Shown here piece by piece: positions 18,195 to 28,383 of a stretch of 64,000 bases of DNA (position 1 is its first letter; every line of letters begins with the position of its first letter). Made by a program: the position numbers and the translations under genes. The DNA is from Porphyromonas canoris (lineage in GTDB: Bacteria > Bacteroidota > Bacteroidia > Bacteroidales > Porphyromonadaceae): contig NZ_JQZV01000013.1 in assembly GCF_000769115.1 (NCBI RefSeq), positions 835,027-899,026 of the forward strand, read 5' to 3'. The notes beneath the pieces were generated by a model. That model had not been told where the DNA came from. It ran no database searches and worked only from the letters and a program-made list of their open reading frames with translations.

Positions 18195-21068
18195 TTATTC
18201 GTTTCGTTGGTTTTCCACAACGCAGCAAGACATGGTGGCTACCAAGTTGCGGTCTCCGAAACCTCCGTCTGCTCGAGCAACATTGATCCAGAACTTATTC
18301 TCTAACAAATATGGAAGAGCAAATGCTGCTTTACTTCTTGAGTATGGGAATGGCCATTCATCTGCCGTAACTTCATATTGTGGGTGTGGAGCATTTTTGA
18401 GAACGTTATTCGCAGGATCTGCTTTTCCTTCTTTCACTTCCTCTATCTCACGACGGATACATCTCATAACGTCTATGAAGCGGTTAAGCTCATCTAAGCT
18501 TTCACTCTCGGTTGGCTCTATCATAAGTGTGCCATGAACAGGGAATGACAGTGTTGGAGCATGGTAACCAAAGTCCATGAGACGTTTTGCGATATCGGTC
18601 TCATCTATTCCTGTCTCTTCTTTTAACTTGCGACATTCCAAGATAAGTTCGTGTCCCACTCTGCCTGTTTTACCGGTATATACAATTCCATACTCTTTTT
18701 CCAAGCATTTAGCCATGTAGTTTGCACTAAGAATTGCTATAGCGGTACTTCTCTTAAGACCTTCTACACCTAACATTCTAATGTATGCGTAAGTGATACC
18801 AAAGATCACCGCACTACCAAATGGCGCTGCAGATACTGGAGTAACACCATCTCCATAGATGAGAGAATGACTTGGCAAGAATGGTTTAAGGTGTTCTTTC
18901 ACACATATAGGACCTACACCAGGACCACCTCCACCATGAGGAATGGCAAATGTTTTATGTAGATTCAAGTGGCATACATCCGCTCCTATATATCCCGGAT
19001 TGGTGAAACCTACTTGTGCATTCATGTTTGCTCCATCAAGATAAACTTGTCCTCCGTTGTCATGAATAATTTGGCAAAGCTTCTTTATCTCCGGTTCAAA
19101 TATACCATGAGTAGAAGGATAAGTAATCATTGTTCCAGCAAGACGGTCTGCATTCTCCTTTGCTTTCTTTTCAAAGTCTTCCACATCCACATTACCATCA
19201 TTATCACAAGCCACTGTTACGGTCTTGTAACCGCATTGTATAGCACTTGCAGGATTGGTACCGTGAGCAGAAATAGGAAGCAGTATGATGTCTCGATGAG
19301 ACTGTCCTATCGATTCATGATAATTTCTGATAGTTCTAAGACCTGCATATTCACCGGACGCTCCGGAATTAGGTTGAAGGCATGCATAAGGTAATCCCGT
19401 AATCTCTCCAAGATAACCGGAAAGGTTGTCCAACATTTCCATATATCCCTCTGTCTGATCTTTAGGAGCATAAGGGTGTATAAAGGCAAATTGAGGATTA
19501 CTTAGAATGAATAGTTCTGACGCTGCATTCAGCTTCATTGTACATGATCCGAGAGAAATCATAGAGTGCGCCAAAGAAATATCTTTTCTTTCCAAACGCT
19601 TGATATATCTCATGAGTTCTGTCTCTGTATGATATTTTTCAAAGACATCAAAGCGCAAGAAATCGCTTTTACGTACCATACTTTGTGGTAGCTTAGCTGT
19701 GCATCTATCTGAATCGTAACATACGTTAGTGTCAACCTCCAGTCCTTTAGCTTGAGCAAAAATATAGTGGAGCATTCCCAAATCGCTTTCTAATGTTGTC
19801 TCATCAACAGAAATACCGATGGTTCCACTCTTATCATATCTGAAATTGACTCGTACTTCTTCAGCTATTTCTCTTATTTTGGCGATTTCTTGTTCTGAAA
19901 GTGATTCTAAAACAATGGTATCAAAGAATGACTCACTCTTTATTTGGTAGCCAAGATCTTTAAGAAGAATAGCCAAACGATTGGCATACCCATGCACTCT
20001 TTCTGCTATATCTCTCAAGCCATCTGCCCCATGATATACAGCATACATACCTGCCATTGTAGCCAAAAGAGCTTGAGCTGTACAGATATTTGATGTCGCC
20101 TTTTCACGTTTGATGTGTTGCTCGCGAGTTTGAAGAGCTAAGCGATATATTGGACGATCATTACGATCTTTTGACAGCCCAACTATGCGACCCGGTATAG
20201 CTCTTTTATAGTCATCATGAGCAGAAAGGAATGCTGCGGAAGGACCTCCAAAATACATAGGAATACCAAAGCGTTGCGAAGAACCAAAGACTATATCGGC
20301 TCCCCATTCTCCTGGAGGAGTCAGAATAGCAAGAGAAAGAATATCTGCGGCAACAGCAACACGTACATCCGCAGCGTGAGAGCGTTCTACGAGTTGAGTA
20401 TAATCTTTTACCTCTCCATTGGCATCAGGATACTGAACAACTATTCCAAATACATCTTCGGTTAATTCAGCACTAAACACATCACATACTTCTACGGAAA
20501 TTCCTTGAGGGATACAACGAGTGTTAATAACATCTATGGTTGACTGCCATACTCGTTCATCTACCAAAACTTTAGTTGCTTTCTTTTTTGATTTTGGAAG
20601 CGTATTGTGCAGCATAGCCACGGCCTCTGCTCCGGCTGTTGCTTCATCCAATAATGAGCAGTTTGTTAAAGGAAGACCGGTAAGTTCCGTTACCACTGTT
20701 TGGAAGTTGAATAATGCCTCCAAACGTCCTTGAGAAATTTCGGCTTGATAAGGAGTATATGAAGTATACCAGCTTGGATTTTCAAGAATATTTCTCTGAA
20801 TGGGTGCAGGAGTGCATGTGTCATACCATCCCATACCTATATAAGATGTAAAGACTTTATTCTTGCTACCTAATTCGGAGATATGTTCTATAAGTTCTCT
20901 CTCTGTAAGAGGAGATGGGAGGTTAAGTTCCTCTGGAAGATGTATATTTGAAGGTATGGTTTGTTCTATCAGTTCGTTCAAACTTTTAACTCCCACACGT
21001 TCCAACATTTCTTGTTGATCTTTTTCCGAAATACCTATGTGACGGATAGAAAAATCTAATGTATTCAT
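18195..21068 (-). CDS. gcvP: glycine dehydrogenase (decarboxylating), P-protein
   Basis: The P-protein of the glycine cleavage system, which decarboxylates glycine and passes the aminomethyl group to the lipoyl arm of GcvH. At 957 residues it is the single-chain (fused alpha and beta) form. The N-terminal half carries FDFSIRHIG-like and YTPYQAEISQGRLEALFNFQT elements. The C-terminal half has NLHKTFAIPHGGGGPG, whose lysine binds pyridoxal phosphate, and SAHGTNPASA. gcvT and gcvH are not in the window. It is the last gene of the long minus-strand unit, 47 bases after the metallo-hydrolase. There is no room upstream for a glycine riboswitch. Confidence 0.97.
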   Translation of the reverse strand: MNTLDFSIRHIGISEKDQQEMLERVGVKSLNELIEQTIPSNIHLPEELNLPSPLTERELIEHISELGSKNKVFTSYIGMGWYDTCTPAPIQRNILENPSWYTSYTPYQAEISQGRLEALFNFQTVVTELTGLPLTNCSLLDEATAGAEAVAMLHNTLPKSKKKATKVLVDERVWQSTIDVINTRCIPQGISVEVCDVFSAELTEDVFGIVVQYPDANGEVKDYTQLVERSHAADVRVAVAADILSLAILTPPGEWGADIVFGSSQRFGIPMYFGGPSAAFLSAHDDYKRAIPGRIVGLSKDRNDRPIYRLALQTREQHIKREKATSNICTAQALLATMAGMYAVYHGADGLRDIAERVHGYANRLAILLKDLGYQIKSESFFDTIVLESLSEQEIAKIREIAEEVRVNFRYDKSGTIGISVDETTLESDLGMLHYIFAQAKGLEVDTNVCYDSDRCTAKLPQSMVRKSDFLRFDVFEKYHTETELMRYIKRLERKDISLAHSMISLGSCTMKLNAASELFILSNPQFAFIHPYAPKDQTEGYMEMLDNLSGYLGEITGLPYACLQPNSGASGEYAGLRTIRNYHESIGQSHRDIILLPISAHGTNPASAIQCGYKTVTVACDNDGNVDVEDFEKKAKENADRLAGTMITYPSTHGIFEPEIKKLCQIIHDNGGQVYLDGANMNAQVGFTNPGYIGADVCHLNLHKTFAIPHGGGGPGVGPICVKEHLKPFLPSHSLIYGDGVTPVSAAPFGSAVIFGITYAYIRMLGVEGLKRSTAIAILSANYMAKCLEKEYGIVYTGKTGRVGHELILECRKLKEETGIDETDIAKRLMDFGYHAPTLSFPVHGTLMIEPTESESLDELNRFIDVMRCIRREIEEVKEGKADPANNVLKNAPHPQYEVTADEWPFPYSRSKAAFALPYLLENKFWINVARADGGFGDRNLVATMSCCVVENQRNE

Positions 21069-21115
21069 ATCATGATTAAGAATAATGGATTTTTATAATG
21101 TTTTTGATAACTATG

Positions 21116-21763
21116 CTATAACCTAAAGAAAGGGTTCGTTTGCTGTTCGATGCCGACTGTTGTATTCGGTCCATGTCCGGAATAAATTGTGGTTTCAGAA
21201 GGCAATGTATAAATCTTATCAAATATGGACTGTCCTAACACTTCATAAGATCCTCCCCATAGATCTGTACGACCTATACCTCCCGCAAATATAACATCTC
21301 CTGAAAATATACATTGCTGTGTTGGTAAGAAAAATGCTACGTGTGCCGGAGAGTGTCCCGGTACGGATAGTACTTGCAGTGGTTCTCCAATGAGTGTTTT
21401 CATATTAGGATCCAAGTCTTCAAAACATGTATCATCTAATTTAGAATCAAGTGTTAAACCAAAGGCTCGTAGCTGATCTTTCAATGAAGGTAATATTTGT
21501 CGTTCTTCTTGAGAGACGTAAGTCTTAATGCCAAAAGACTCCCATATAAACGGAGCACCCCAGACATGATCAAAATGAAAATGAGTAGCAAGAGATATCT
21601 TTAGACTAAGATTTTTCTCTGACAAGAAAGATATGATCGTATTCCACTCTTTAGGGTTTGAAGCACCACAATCTATAAGAGCCGCTTCTCCTTTTTCATT
21701 GTACAGGAGATAGCTGTTTTCCCCCGCCAGATTAAATGAAAATGTCTTTATATGTAAGATCAT
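21116..21763 (-). CDS. metallo-beta-lactamase-fold hydrolase (glyoxalase II-like)
   Basis: A 215-residue single-domain metallo-beta-lactamase-fold hydrolase. The metal motif is THFHFDHVWG (H61, H63, D65, H66), followed by VPGHSPAHVAF and IFSGDVIFAGGIGRTDLWGGS, the pattern of the hydroxyacylglutathione-hydrolase-like group. The C-terminal substrate domain of true glyoxalase II is absent, so a thioester or persulfide-related substrate is possible but unproven. It overlaps rsmG by 4 bases (ATGA) and precedes gcvP by 47 bases. Confidence 0.85.
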   Translation of the reverse strand: MILHIKTFSFNLAGENSYLLYNEKGEAALIDCGASNPKEWNTIISFLSEKNLSLKISLATHFHFDHVWGAPFIWESFGIKTYVSQEERQILPSLKDQLRAFGLTLDSKLDDTCFEDLDPNMKTLIGEPLQVLSVPGHSPAHVAFFLPTQQCIFSGDVIFAGGIGRTDLWGGSYEVLGQSIFDKIYTLPSETTIYSGHGPNTTVGIEQQTNPFFRL

Positions 21764-22389
21764 AAGGGCAAGAAAACTACTTTTTTTGAGTCAAAGAAAG
21801 GCAGATCAAAATACTCCAAAATGTCTTCTTGGACGGCTATGTTTTTTACATTTCGCAGTTCAGCATCCAGACTTCCTCCCTTCAACGCTATTATACCATT
21901 AGGGATGCCGTTTTTCTGATTTTTCCTATCTATTAGTTTTTGGGCCAATCCTCTTAAAATATCCATAGATAGAGCCCCACGACTTATGATAAATTGATAT
22001 TTGTCATTCAGGTTTTCCGCCCTTGTATGAATGGTTTTCACGTTTTCAAGTCCTGTCTTTAGTATGACATCATCAACCACTTTCAGCTTTTTTCCTATGC
22101 TGTCTATCAAAGTAAAGTTTGCCTCCGGGAATATAATAGCAAGAGGTATCCCGGGGAAACCACCTCCTGTACCAATATCAAGGATTGTGGTGTCAGGCTT
22201 AAAAGAGATAAACTTAGCTATGGCAAGAGAGTGTAAAATATGATTGCAAACAAGGTTGTCTACATCCTTTCTTGATATAACATTTATCTTGCTATTCCAG
22301 TCCAGATAGAGACTCGGTAGCAAACTAAACTGCTCTTTCTGACGATCTGTAAGAGAGGGAAAAAATTTATATATAAGCTCTACATTCAT
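21760..22389 (-). CDS. rsmG: 16S rRNA (guanine527-N7)-methyltransferase RsmG
   Basis: Methylates N7 of G527 in 16S rRNA using S-adenosylmethionine; in several bacteria its loss gives low-level streptomycin resistance. The SAM loop ILDIGTGGGFPGIPLAI and the later FIISRGALSMDILRGLA are diagnostic. I start at the ATG ending at 22389 (209 residues). An upstream TTG at 22398 adds only three residues. It is translationally coupled to the next gene through a 4-base overlap. Confidence 0.94.
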   Translation of the reverse strand: MNVELIYKFFPSLTDRQKEQFSLLPSLYLDWNSKINVISRKDVDNLVCNHILHSLAIAKFISFKPDTTILDIGTGGGFPGIPLAIIFPEANFTLIDSIGKKLKVVDDVILKTGLENVKTIHTRAENLNDKYQFIISRGALSMDILRGLAQKLIDRKNQKNGIPNGIIALKGGSLDAELRNVKNIAVQEDILEYFDLPFFDSKKVVFLPL

Positions 22390-22414
22390 AAAGATCAAGT
22401 ATGCATAATATTTT

Positions 22415-23338
22415 CTATAACGAAGAGTCTATTATTAAAGGTTCTTTGAAAACGGGCTTTAGATCACTATACGGAACGTTCACTTCTATTCGCCCCATAG
22501 ACGAAGGAGCGATTTCGTAAGGATCGAAGATAAATGTCAAGCCGGTATCTGAAAAATAAAAATCTTCTCCGACATGAATATCGGAGTAATGAAAAAATCC
22601 TTTGTTACTTAAATCTTCCTCCGTTACGGCAGAATAGTCCCTCATTAGGGCTTTAACCACAAAACTTGATACTAACTCTTCAGAGTTAAGGTTGATAATA
22701 GAGTCCAAGTATATTCTGCTACCTTTTTCCAAGTCTATGTTATATGCAGCAGAACGAATGGTTTTATCATCCTCTCCCAAGCTGCTCTCAACAAACTGTA
22801 CCACGGAAGCAACATTATGTTTATTGTATATCAAAGAATCTTTCACAGAGATAAACCAAGTAGATGCCGACGAGAGCTTTTCATCCTCAATATCGCCAAA
22901 CTGCATTGCAGTGTAGTAAGATTTAAGGTTGGCCTTGAAGTTATCAATGTAAGTAGAGAAATAAGAATTAACTCTCGACTCTTCCGTATTACTCTTTGTT
23001 ATCGCATACTGTTTAGGTGAGACAAAAGAGAGTATCCTATGTATATTTTGCTCTAAAACACTCAAGTTTTTAGATAAAACTTTAGGGGAGATAAGAGACA
23101 TTTCTATATAAAGAGTGGCGACTTTAAGTTCTTTTGTAACAGCCGCATCTATCCCCCAAGCCAATAAAGAGTCTTTGTTTATCGCTATGAGGGTATCTCT
23201 TCTGATATTGTTCCAGGAAATAGAAGAGTTCAGATCTTCTATTTTCTGAGAATCGTTCTCTTCTTCTTTGGCAATGCAAGATGTACTGATATGTGCCAAA
23301 AGAAGAAAACAGGAGAGAAGAAAAAGAGATGCCTTCAT
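22415..23338 (-). CDS. probable lipoprotein with DUF3298-like domain
   Basis: A 307-residue exported protein. The N-terminus is a signal peptide ending at Cys21 (HISTSC), a loose lipobox followed by an acidic stretch, so it is probably a lipoprotein. The C-terminal segment with YFSDTGLTFIFDPYEIAPSSMG closely matches the DUF3298 / RsiV C-terminal domain, which in RsiV binds lysozyme; a DUF4163-like region precedes it. There is no anti-sigma transmembrane part here, so the RsiV role should not be transferred. It lies 22 bases after recQ and 25 before rsmG, inside a housekeeping unit. Function is unknown. Confidence 0.75.
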   Translation of the reverse strand: MKASLFLLSCFLLLAHISTSCIAKEEENDSQKIEDLNSSISWNNIRRDTLIAINKDSLLAWGIDAAVTKELKVATLYIEMSLISPKVLSKNLSVLEQNIHRILSFVSPKQYAITKSNTEESRVNSYFSTYIDNFKANLKSYYTAMQFGDIEDEKLSSASTWFISVKDSLIYNKHNVASVVQFVESSLGEDDKTIRSAAYNIDLEKGSRIYLDSIINLNSEELVSSFVVKALMRDYSAVTEEDLSNKGFFHYSDIHVGEDFYFSDTGLTFIFDPYEIAPSSMGRIEVNVPYSDLKPVFKEPLIIDSSL

Positions 23339-23360
23339 AGAAACTTACCGGGGATGTTGT

Positions 23361-25547
23361 TTAATTAGCCACATCGGACAAGAAATAAATTCTTACCAGC
23401 CTTACCTCTTCTTCTTCAATATCGGGACCGAGTGCTTCTATTGCGGTTTTTAAGTCGTCGGTAGTGGAGTTCTTGAAATATTCAAAGATTTCTTCTGTCT
23501 GCTCTTCATCCAAAAGATCTTTTATGATATAGTCTATATTTATTTTCGTTCCACTATACACGATCCCCTCTATTTCATCAAGAAGTTCATCAAATTCCAG
23601 ATTGAAGTTATTGGCAATATCCTCAAGAGACACCTTTCTGTCTATGAGCTGAACAATGGAAACTTTAAGTTTGGACTTATTGGGAACTATCCTGATTCTG
23701 ATATCTTCCGGTCTCTCGATCTCATTCTCTTTAACATAAGAGCTTATCAGTTCCACAAACTCAGCTCCATAGCGTTGAGCTTTGTTTTGTCCTACTCCCG
23801 AAATATTGGATAGTTCACTTATGGTTACCGGATAAAACATCGCCATATCGTTCAGACTTTGCTCTTGGAATATGACGTAAGGAGGCAAATCCAACTTTTT
23901 GGCAATCTTTTTCCGTAGATCTTTCAGCATTGAGAATAAAATGGGGTCGGACGCTCCGCCACCGGACCCTTTAAGCTCTACATCTTCGCTGCTTTCTTCG
24001 GAAGCATCTTCCATCTGAATAGTAAAAGAAGTGGGCTTCTTACGAAAAGACTTTCCCTTTGTTGTCAGTTTAAGTACTCCTAAGTTTTCTATATCTTTTG
24101 AGATATATCCATCTATGAGAGCCTGTCTTATTACGGTTTCCAGCTTTTCTTTATCCTCTTCTACTACGGAACCAAATTCCTCAAGGTCGGCATGTTTATA
24201 GGTTGTTACATCAGCAGTTTCCTCTCCGGAAAGTATCGTGATTACATATTCGGCAGGGAACTTCTCCTTTAGTGCCGCAATTGCGTCCAATACGTTAAGT
24301 AATAAATCTTTTGCTTCCACTTGCTTTGTTATTCTTTTACAGTTGTCACAGTTACAACAATTAGCTTGTTCGTAAACCTCTCCAAAGTAATGCAGCAGGA
24401 ATTTGCGTCTGCATATAGAGGTTCGAGAAAATTCAGAAACATCAGACAGTAACTGTTTGATGATTTCCCTTTCATTTACACTTTTATTTTTGGATATAAG
24501 AAACTTTTCCAGCTTTTCCATATCCTTTTCATCATAGTAGGCAATACACAGTCCTTCTCCTCCGTCTCTTCCGGCTCTTCCGGTCTCTTGATAATATCCC
24601 TCGAGGCTTTTAGGCATATCGTGATGTATGACAAAGCGTACATCCGGCTTGTCTATCCCCATACCAAAAGCAATGGTCGCTACTATCACATCCGCATCCT
24701 CATTCAGAAAAGCATCCTGATTTGTGCTTCTCTGTATGGAATCCATGCCGGCATGATAAGCCATCGCTTTTATGTTGTTTGTCTTCAGAAGCTCTGTTAT
24801 CTCATCTACTTTCGTCCGGCTCATACAGTAGATTATGCCTGTCTTGCCTGTATGTTGCTTTATGAAGCGAATCATATCTTTTTCAAATTCGCTATTCTTG
24901 TGTCGAACTTCGTAGTAGAGATTCTCTCTGTTGAAGGAGCTTTTATAGACTTTGGCATTTACCATGCCGAGGTTTTTCTGGATGTCGCTTTGCACCTTAG
25001 GCGTTGCGGTTGCTGTCAGAGCGATTATAGGTTTAGTACCTATCTCATCCATCAATGTCCTTATCCGGCGATATTCCGGACGAAAGTCATGTCCCCATTC
25101 AGAGATACAGTGAGCTTCATCCACTGCATAGAAAGATATGTTTATCTGTCTAAGCAGTTCTATATTGTCTTGTTTTGTAAGACTTTCAGGAGCTACATAT
25201 AAGAGCTTTGTTTGCCCCGAGATAACGTCCGCTTTTACCTGCTCTAATGAAGCCTTATTCAAAGATGAATTGATATAGTGTGCCGTTGATTCTTTTTCCG
25301 TGTATGAACGGATGGCATCAACCTGATTTTTCATCAATGCTATCAGCGGAGATATTACAATGGCTGTCCCTTCCAACATAAGAGCCGGGAGTTGGTAGCA
25401 AAGGCTCTTTCCTCCTCCCGTAGGCATCAACACAAAAGTATCGTTACCCTCTATGATACTTTGAATAATCTCCTTTTGTGTTGCCTTAAAAGAGTCAAAG
25501 CCAAAGTGCTTTTTCAGATGCTCTGTCAGTCGTAAAGAGTTAGCCAT
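23361..25547 (-). CDS. recQ: ATP-dependent DNA helicase RecQ
   Basis: A 728-residue superfamily 2 3'-5' helicase of recombination and fork repair. Walker A is MPTGGGKSLCYQLPA, the DEAH box AVDEAHCISEWGHDFRPEYR with the aromatic-rich loop, and motif VI QETGRAGRDG. The RQC zinc site is visible in CRRKFLLHYFGE and CCNCDNC, followed by the winged helix. An HRDC domain (DLRKKIAKKLDLPPYVIF, about residues 540-610) is followed by about 110 residues of extra C-terminal helix-turn-helix-like sequence, common in Bacteroidota RecQ. The gap of 178 bases after clpX may hold a separate promoter, which I could not identify. Confidence 0.96.
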   Translation of the reverse strand: MANSLRLTEHLKKHFGFDSFKATQKEIIQSIIEGNDTFVLMPTGGGKSLCYQLPALMLEGTAIVISPLIALMKNQVDAIRSYTEKESTAHYINSSLNKASLEQVKADVISGQTKLLYVAPESLTKQDNIELLRQINISFYAVDEAHCISEWGHDFRPEYRRIRTLMDEIGTKPIIALTATATPKVQSDIQKNLGMVNAKVYKSSFNRENLYYEVRHKNSEFEKDMIRFIKQHTGKTGIIYCMSRTKVDEITELLKTNNIKAMAYHAGMDSIQRSTNQDAFLNEDADVIVATIAFGMGIDKPDVRFVIHHDMPKSLEGYYQETGRAGRDGGEGLCIAYYDEKDMEKLEKFLISKNKSVNEREIIKQLLSDVSEFSRTSICRRKFLLHYFGEVYEQANCCNCDNCKRITKQVEAKDLLLNVLDAIAALKEKFPAEYVITILSGEETADVTTYKHADLEEFGSVVEEDKEKLETVIRQALIDGYISKDIENLGVLKLTTKGKSFRKKPTSFTIQMEDASEESSEDVELKGSGGGASDPILFSMLKDLRKKIAKKLDLPPYVIFQEQSLNDMAMFYPVTISELSNISGVGQNKAQRYGAEFVELISSYVKENEIERPEDIRIRIVPNKSKLKVSIVQLIDRKVSLEDIANNFNLEFDELLDEIEGIVYSGTKINIDYIIKDLLDEEQTEEIFEYFKNSTTDDLKTAIEALGPDIEEEEVRLVRIYFLSDVAN

Positions 25548-25725
25548 TATTACAGATAATAAGTAGTATTGGTATCTATAGTCTTAAAACTATTGCTTTA
25601 TTCTTCGAGTGGTTCTCACTTTAAGGAAAGTGTTAAGAATCCTTCCCTATTTGAAGTTAAATATAGCAATAAAACGAATATACCAACCACTTCTCATGAT
25701 ATTTCTTTGAAAATATCGGCTTTCT

Positions 25726-27033
25726 CTACAAATACCCCTCTTTGAAATCTGTCAGATCGATATGTCCCTTTGCGTACTCCAAGTCTATGTGCAGTCTTTT
25801 CTCCTGACTTGAAGGCATATTGAACATTGCTTCTCTCATCAATCTTTCAAAAACACCTCGAAGGCCGCGAGCTCCAAGCTTGTATTCCAAAGCGACATCT
25901 ACGATAAAATCATAAACCTCTTCGGATATATCCAAGTCTATACCATCCATTTTCATTAGCAGCTTGTACTGTTTTGAGATGGCATTTTTCGGTTCTGTCA
26001 AGATCATTCTCAGGGCATTCCTATCCAAAGGCAGCAGATGGGTGAGGACGGGAACACGTCCCACTATCTCAGGAATAAGACCAAAAGACTTAAGATCTGC
26101 AGGCAAGAGATACTTCAAAAGATCCAGCTCCCCAAGTTTTTTATGCTTGTTCTCCACGCCATATCCCACCACTTTGGTATTCAGACGTTTGGCGATACGC
26201 TTCTCTATACCATCAAATGCCCCTCCACAGATAAAAAGAATGTTGCTTGTATTGATCTTAACCATCTTTTGCTCCGGATGTTTGCGTCCGCCTTCGGGGG
26301 GAACATTGACATCCGTACCTTCAAGAAGTTTAAGCATACTCTGTTGTACACCCTCACCACTCACATCTCTCGTGATGGATGGATTGTCGCTTTTTCTTGC
26401 GATTTTATCTATCTCGTCTATAAAGACTATGCCTTTCTCTGCGGACGATACGTCATAGTCTGCTGCTTGAAGCAGGCGAGACAAAATGCTTTCCACGTCT
26501 TCTCCGACATATCCGGCTTGGGTAAACACTGTAGCGTCCACTATTGTGAACGGAACGTGCAGGAGTTTGGATATGGAGCGAGCCAAAAGAGTCTTTCCCG
26601 TTCCTGTGGGTCCAACCATCATGATATTGCTCTTTTCCAACTCCACTTCGCTATCTGCAAGATAAGACAAATCTTTACTTTCGGCAACATTTGCCTGTTT
26701 GTACTGCAATCTCTTGTAGTGGTTGTAAACAGCCACTGCAAGTGTTACTTTGGCATCATCCTGTCCTACGACATATTTGTCCAGATAGGCTACTATGTCT
26801 TTCGGTTTGGGAAGAAGCTCCAAAGGAGGAAGTTCTACGCTTTTCCCTTTTTTCTTTTTGTTATAGTTGGGGTTTAGTGCCTCTTCTAAAGCATCATGAA
26901 CGGCATAGGCACACCTGTCACACAGATTTCCTTGAGGGCCCGGAACCAAGATGTCAACCTGATCCACTCCCAATCCGCAAAAAGAACAGTGTTGCTCCTG
27001 TCTATCTTTATCTTCAGACTTTTTCTTACTCAT
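25726..27033 (-). CDS. clpX: ATP-dependent Clp protease ATP-binding subunit ClpX
   Basis: AAA+ unfoldase that recognises tagged substrates and feeds them to ClpP. The 435 residues contain the N-terminal zinc-binding domain (CSFCGLG and CDRC), Walker A GPTGTGKT, Walker B IVFIDEIDKI, pore loop GYVGED and sensor 2 GARGLRG. It begins 11 bases after clpP, the usual bacterial pairing. Confidence 0.97.
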   Translation of the reverse strand: MSKKKSEDKDRQEQHCSFCGLGVDQVDILVPGPQGNLCDRCAYAVHDALEEALNPNYNKKKKGKSVELPPLELLPKPKDIVAYLDKYVVGQDDAKVTLAVAVYNHYKRLQYKQANVAESKDLSYLADSEVELEKSNIMMVGPTGTGKTLLARSISKLLHVPFTIVDATVFTQAGYVGEDVESILSRLLQAADYDVSSAEKGIVFIDEIDKIARKSDNPSITRDVSGEGVQQSMLKLLEGTDVNVPPEGGRKHPEQKMVKINTSNILFICGGAFDGIEKRIAKRLNTKVVGYGVENKHKKLGELDLLKYLLPADLKSFGLIPEIVGRVPVLTHLLPLDRNALRMILTEPKNAISKQYKLLMKMDGIDLDISEEVYDFIVDVALEYKLGARGLRGVFERLMREAMFNMPSSQEKRLHIDLEYAKGHIDLTDFKEGYL

Positions 27034-27044
27034 GTACAGGGTTA

Positions 27045-27755
27045 TTAGGCATTCTTGTTGTCATTGCGTACAAGCACCTTGTCTATCATTCCGTATTCCA
27101 ATGCTTCTTGAGACCCCATCCAATAATCTCTGTCGCTGTCTCGCTCTACCTCTTCGATAGATTTCCCGGAATGTTTTGCTATGATGGCATAAAGCTCCTT
27201 CTTCACTTTGAGGATCTCTCTTGCAGCTATCTCCATGTCCGAAGCCTGCCCCTGCATTCCGCCGAGAGGCTGATGGATCATGACGCGAGAGTGGGGAAGT
27301 GCCATGCGTTTGCCTTTCTCTCCGGCAACCAATATTATTGCAGCCATGGAAGCAGCCATACCGGTACAGATGGTATTAACATCGCAAGAGATATACTGCA
27401 TGGTATCGTAAATGCCATATCCGGCATAGACGCTGCCTCCGGGTGAGTTTATATATATAGATATATCCTTCCCCGGTTCACTGGTTTCCAAGAACAGAAG
27501 CTGTGCTTGTATTACGTTGGCAACATAGTCGTTGATGCCGCTGCCGAGAAAGATGATTCTGTCCATCATCAAACGGGAGAAGACATCCATTTGGGCGACG
27601 TTCAGCTGGCGTTCTTCAATGATTGAAGGATTGATATATCCGCCTTCGGCTCTGGTATTCAAGTGCCCTATATATTGTTCCACTCCGAGGGATGACAGCC
27701 CGACATGCTTGGTAGCATATTTCAAGAACTCCTGTGGATTGTACATACTGTTCAT
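27045..27755 (-). CDS. clpP: ATP-dependent Clp protease proteolytic subunit ClpP
   Basis: Serine peptidase that forms the double-heptamer chamber of ClpXP. The nucleophile is S136 in GMAASMAA, the histidine H161 in RVMIHQPLGG, and the aspartate lies near residue 212. The sequence has 236 residues with an N-terminal extension of about 25 residues before the conserved start, longer than the E. coli propeptide. It is followed at 11 bases by clpX. In many Bacteroidota the trigger factor gene precedes clpP; here panD does. Confidence 0.97.
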   Translation of the reverse strand: MNSMYNPQEFLKYATKHVGLSSLGVEQYIGHLNTRAEGGYINPSIIEERQLNVAQMDVFSRLMMDRIIFLGSGINDYVANVIQAQLLFLETSEPGKDISIYINSPGGSVYAGYGIYDTMQYISCDVNTICTGMAASMAAIILVAGEKGKRMALPHSRVMIHQPLGGMQGQASDMEIAAREILKVKKELYAIIAKHSGKSIEEVERDSDRDYWMGSQEALEYGMIDKVLVRNDNKNA

Positions 27756-27790
27756 ATCTTTTATCTGTTATTCATGTATAGACTTCGGGA

Positions 27791-28144
27791 TTACCGAGCC
27801 AACTTATTTGTAGCAGTATCGGGGAATATGATTGTCGGTTTCAGCGTCTTGGCTTCTTCCGGTGTAACCATCGCATAAGCCACGATGATGACGACGTCTC
27901 CAACCATAAACTTTCTGGCGGCAGCACCATTAAGGCAGACAATACCGCTGCCTCTCTCTCCGGGTATGGTGTAAGTTTCGATTCGCTCTCCGTTGTTGTT
28001 ATTAACGATTTGCACTTTTTCTCCCACCAAAATACCCGAAGCGTCCAGAAGATCTTCGTCTATGGTAACACTGCCTACGTAGTCCAGATTGGCTTCCGTA
28101 ACGTGTACTCTGTGAATCTTGGACTTTAATACTGTGATATACAT
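27791..28144 (-). CDS. panD: aspartate 1-decarboxylase
   Basis: Makes beta-alanine for pantothenate and coenzyme A. The 117-residue proenzyme self-cleaves between G24 and S25 (DYVGSVTID) to give the pyruvoyl cofactor. Other conserved parts are K9 in VLKSKIHR, Y22, and NGAAARK near residue 75. It is the first gene of the minus-strand unit, 35 bases before clpP. panB and panC are not in the window. Confidence 0.95.
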   Translation of the reverse strand: MYITVLKSKIHRVHVTEANLDYVGSVTIDEDLLDASGILVGEKVQIVNNNNGERIETYTIPGERGSGIVCLNGAAARKFMVGDVVIIVAYAMVTPEEAKTLKPTIIFPDTATNKLAR

Positions 28145-28383
28145 TGTTTTATATTCAATTATTCGCTACCCTTCATAGCACTTTTTCTACTTGGGTACTC
28201 ATATTTCGGTACAAAAAAAGGGAAATTCTCCCACCTAACCAAATCTTTCTTTTGGCTCTTTCTTTCAGCCCTCTTTCCATGCTCTGTTCAAGCCTTTATT
28301 CTCTGTTTTTTCTCTTTATAGCTGTTGAAAAAATAGATTGATCAGGTATATATTTATGCTTAAATATGATAAGAAGTTAAAAT

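Noticed and set aside
21069-21115. Glycine riboswitch before gcvP
   Set aside because: Only 47 bases separate gcvP from the preceding gene of the same unit, too short for the aptamer.
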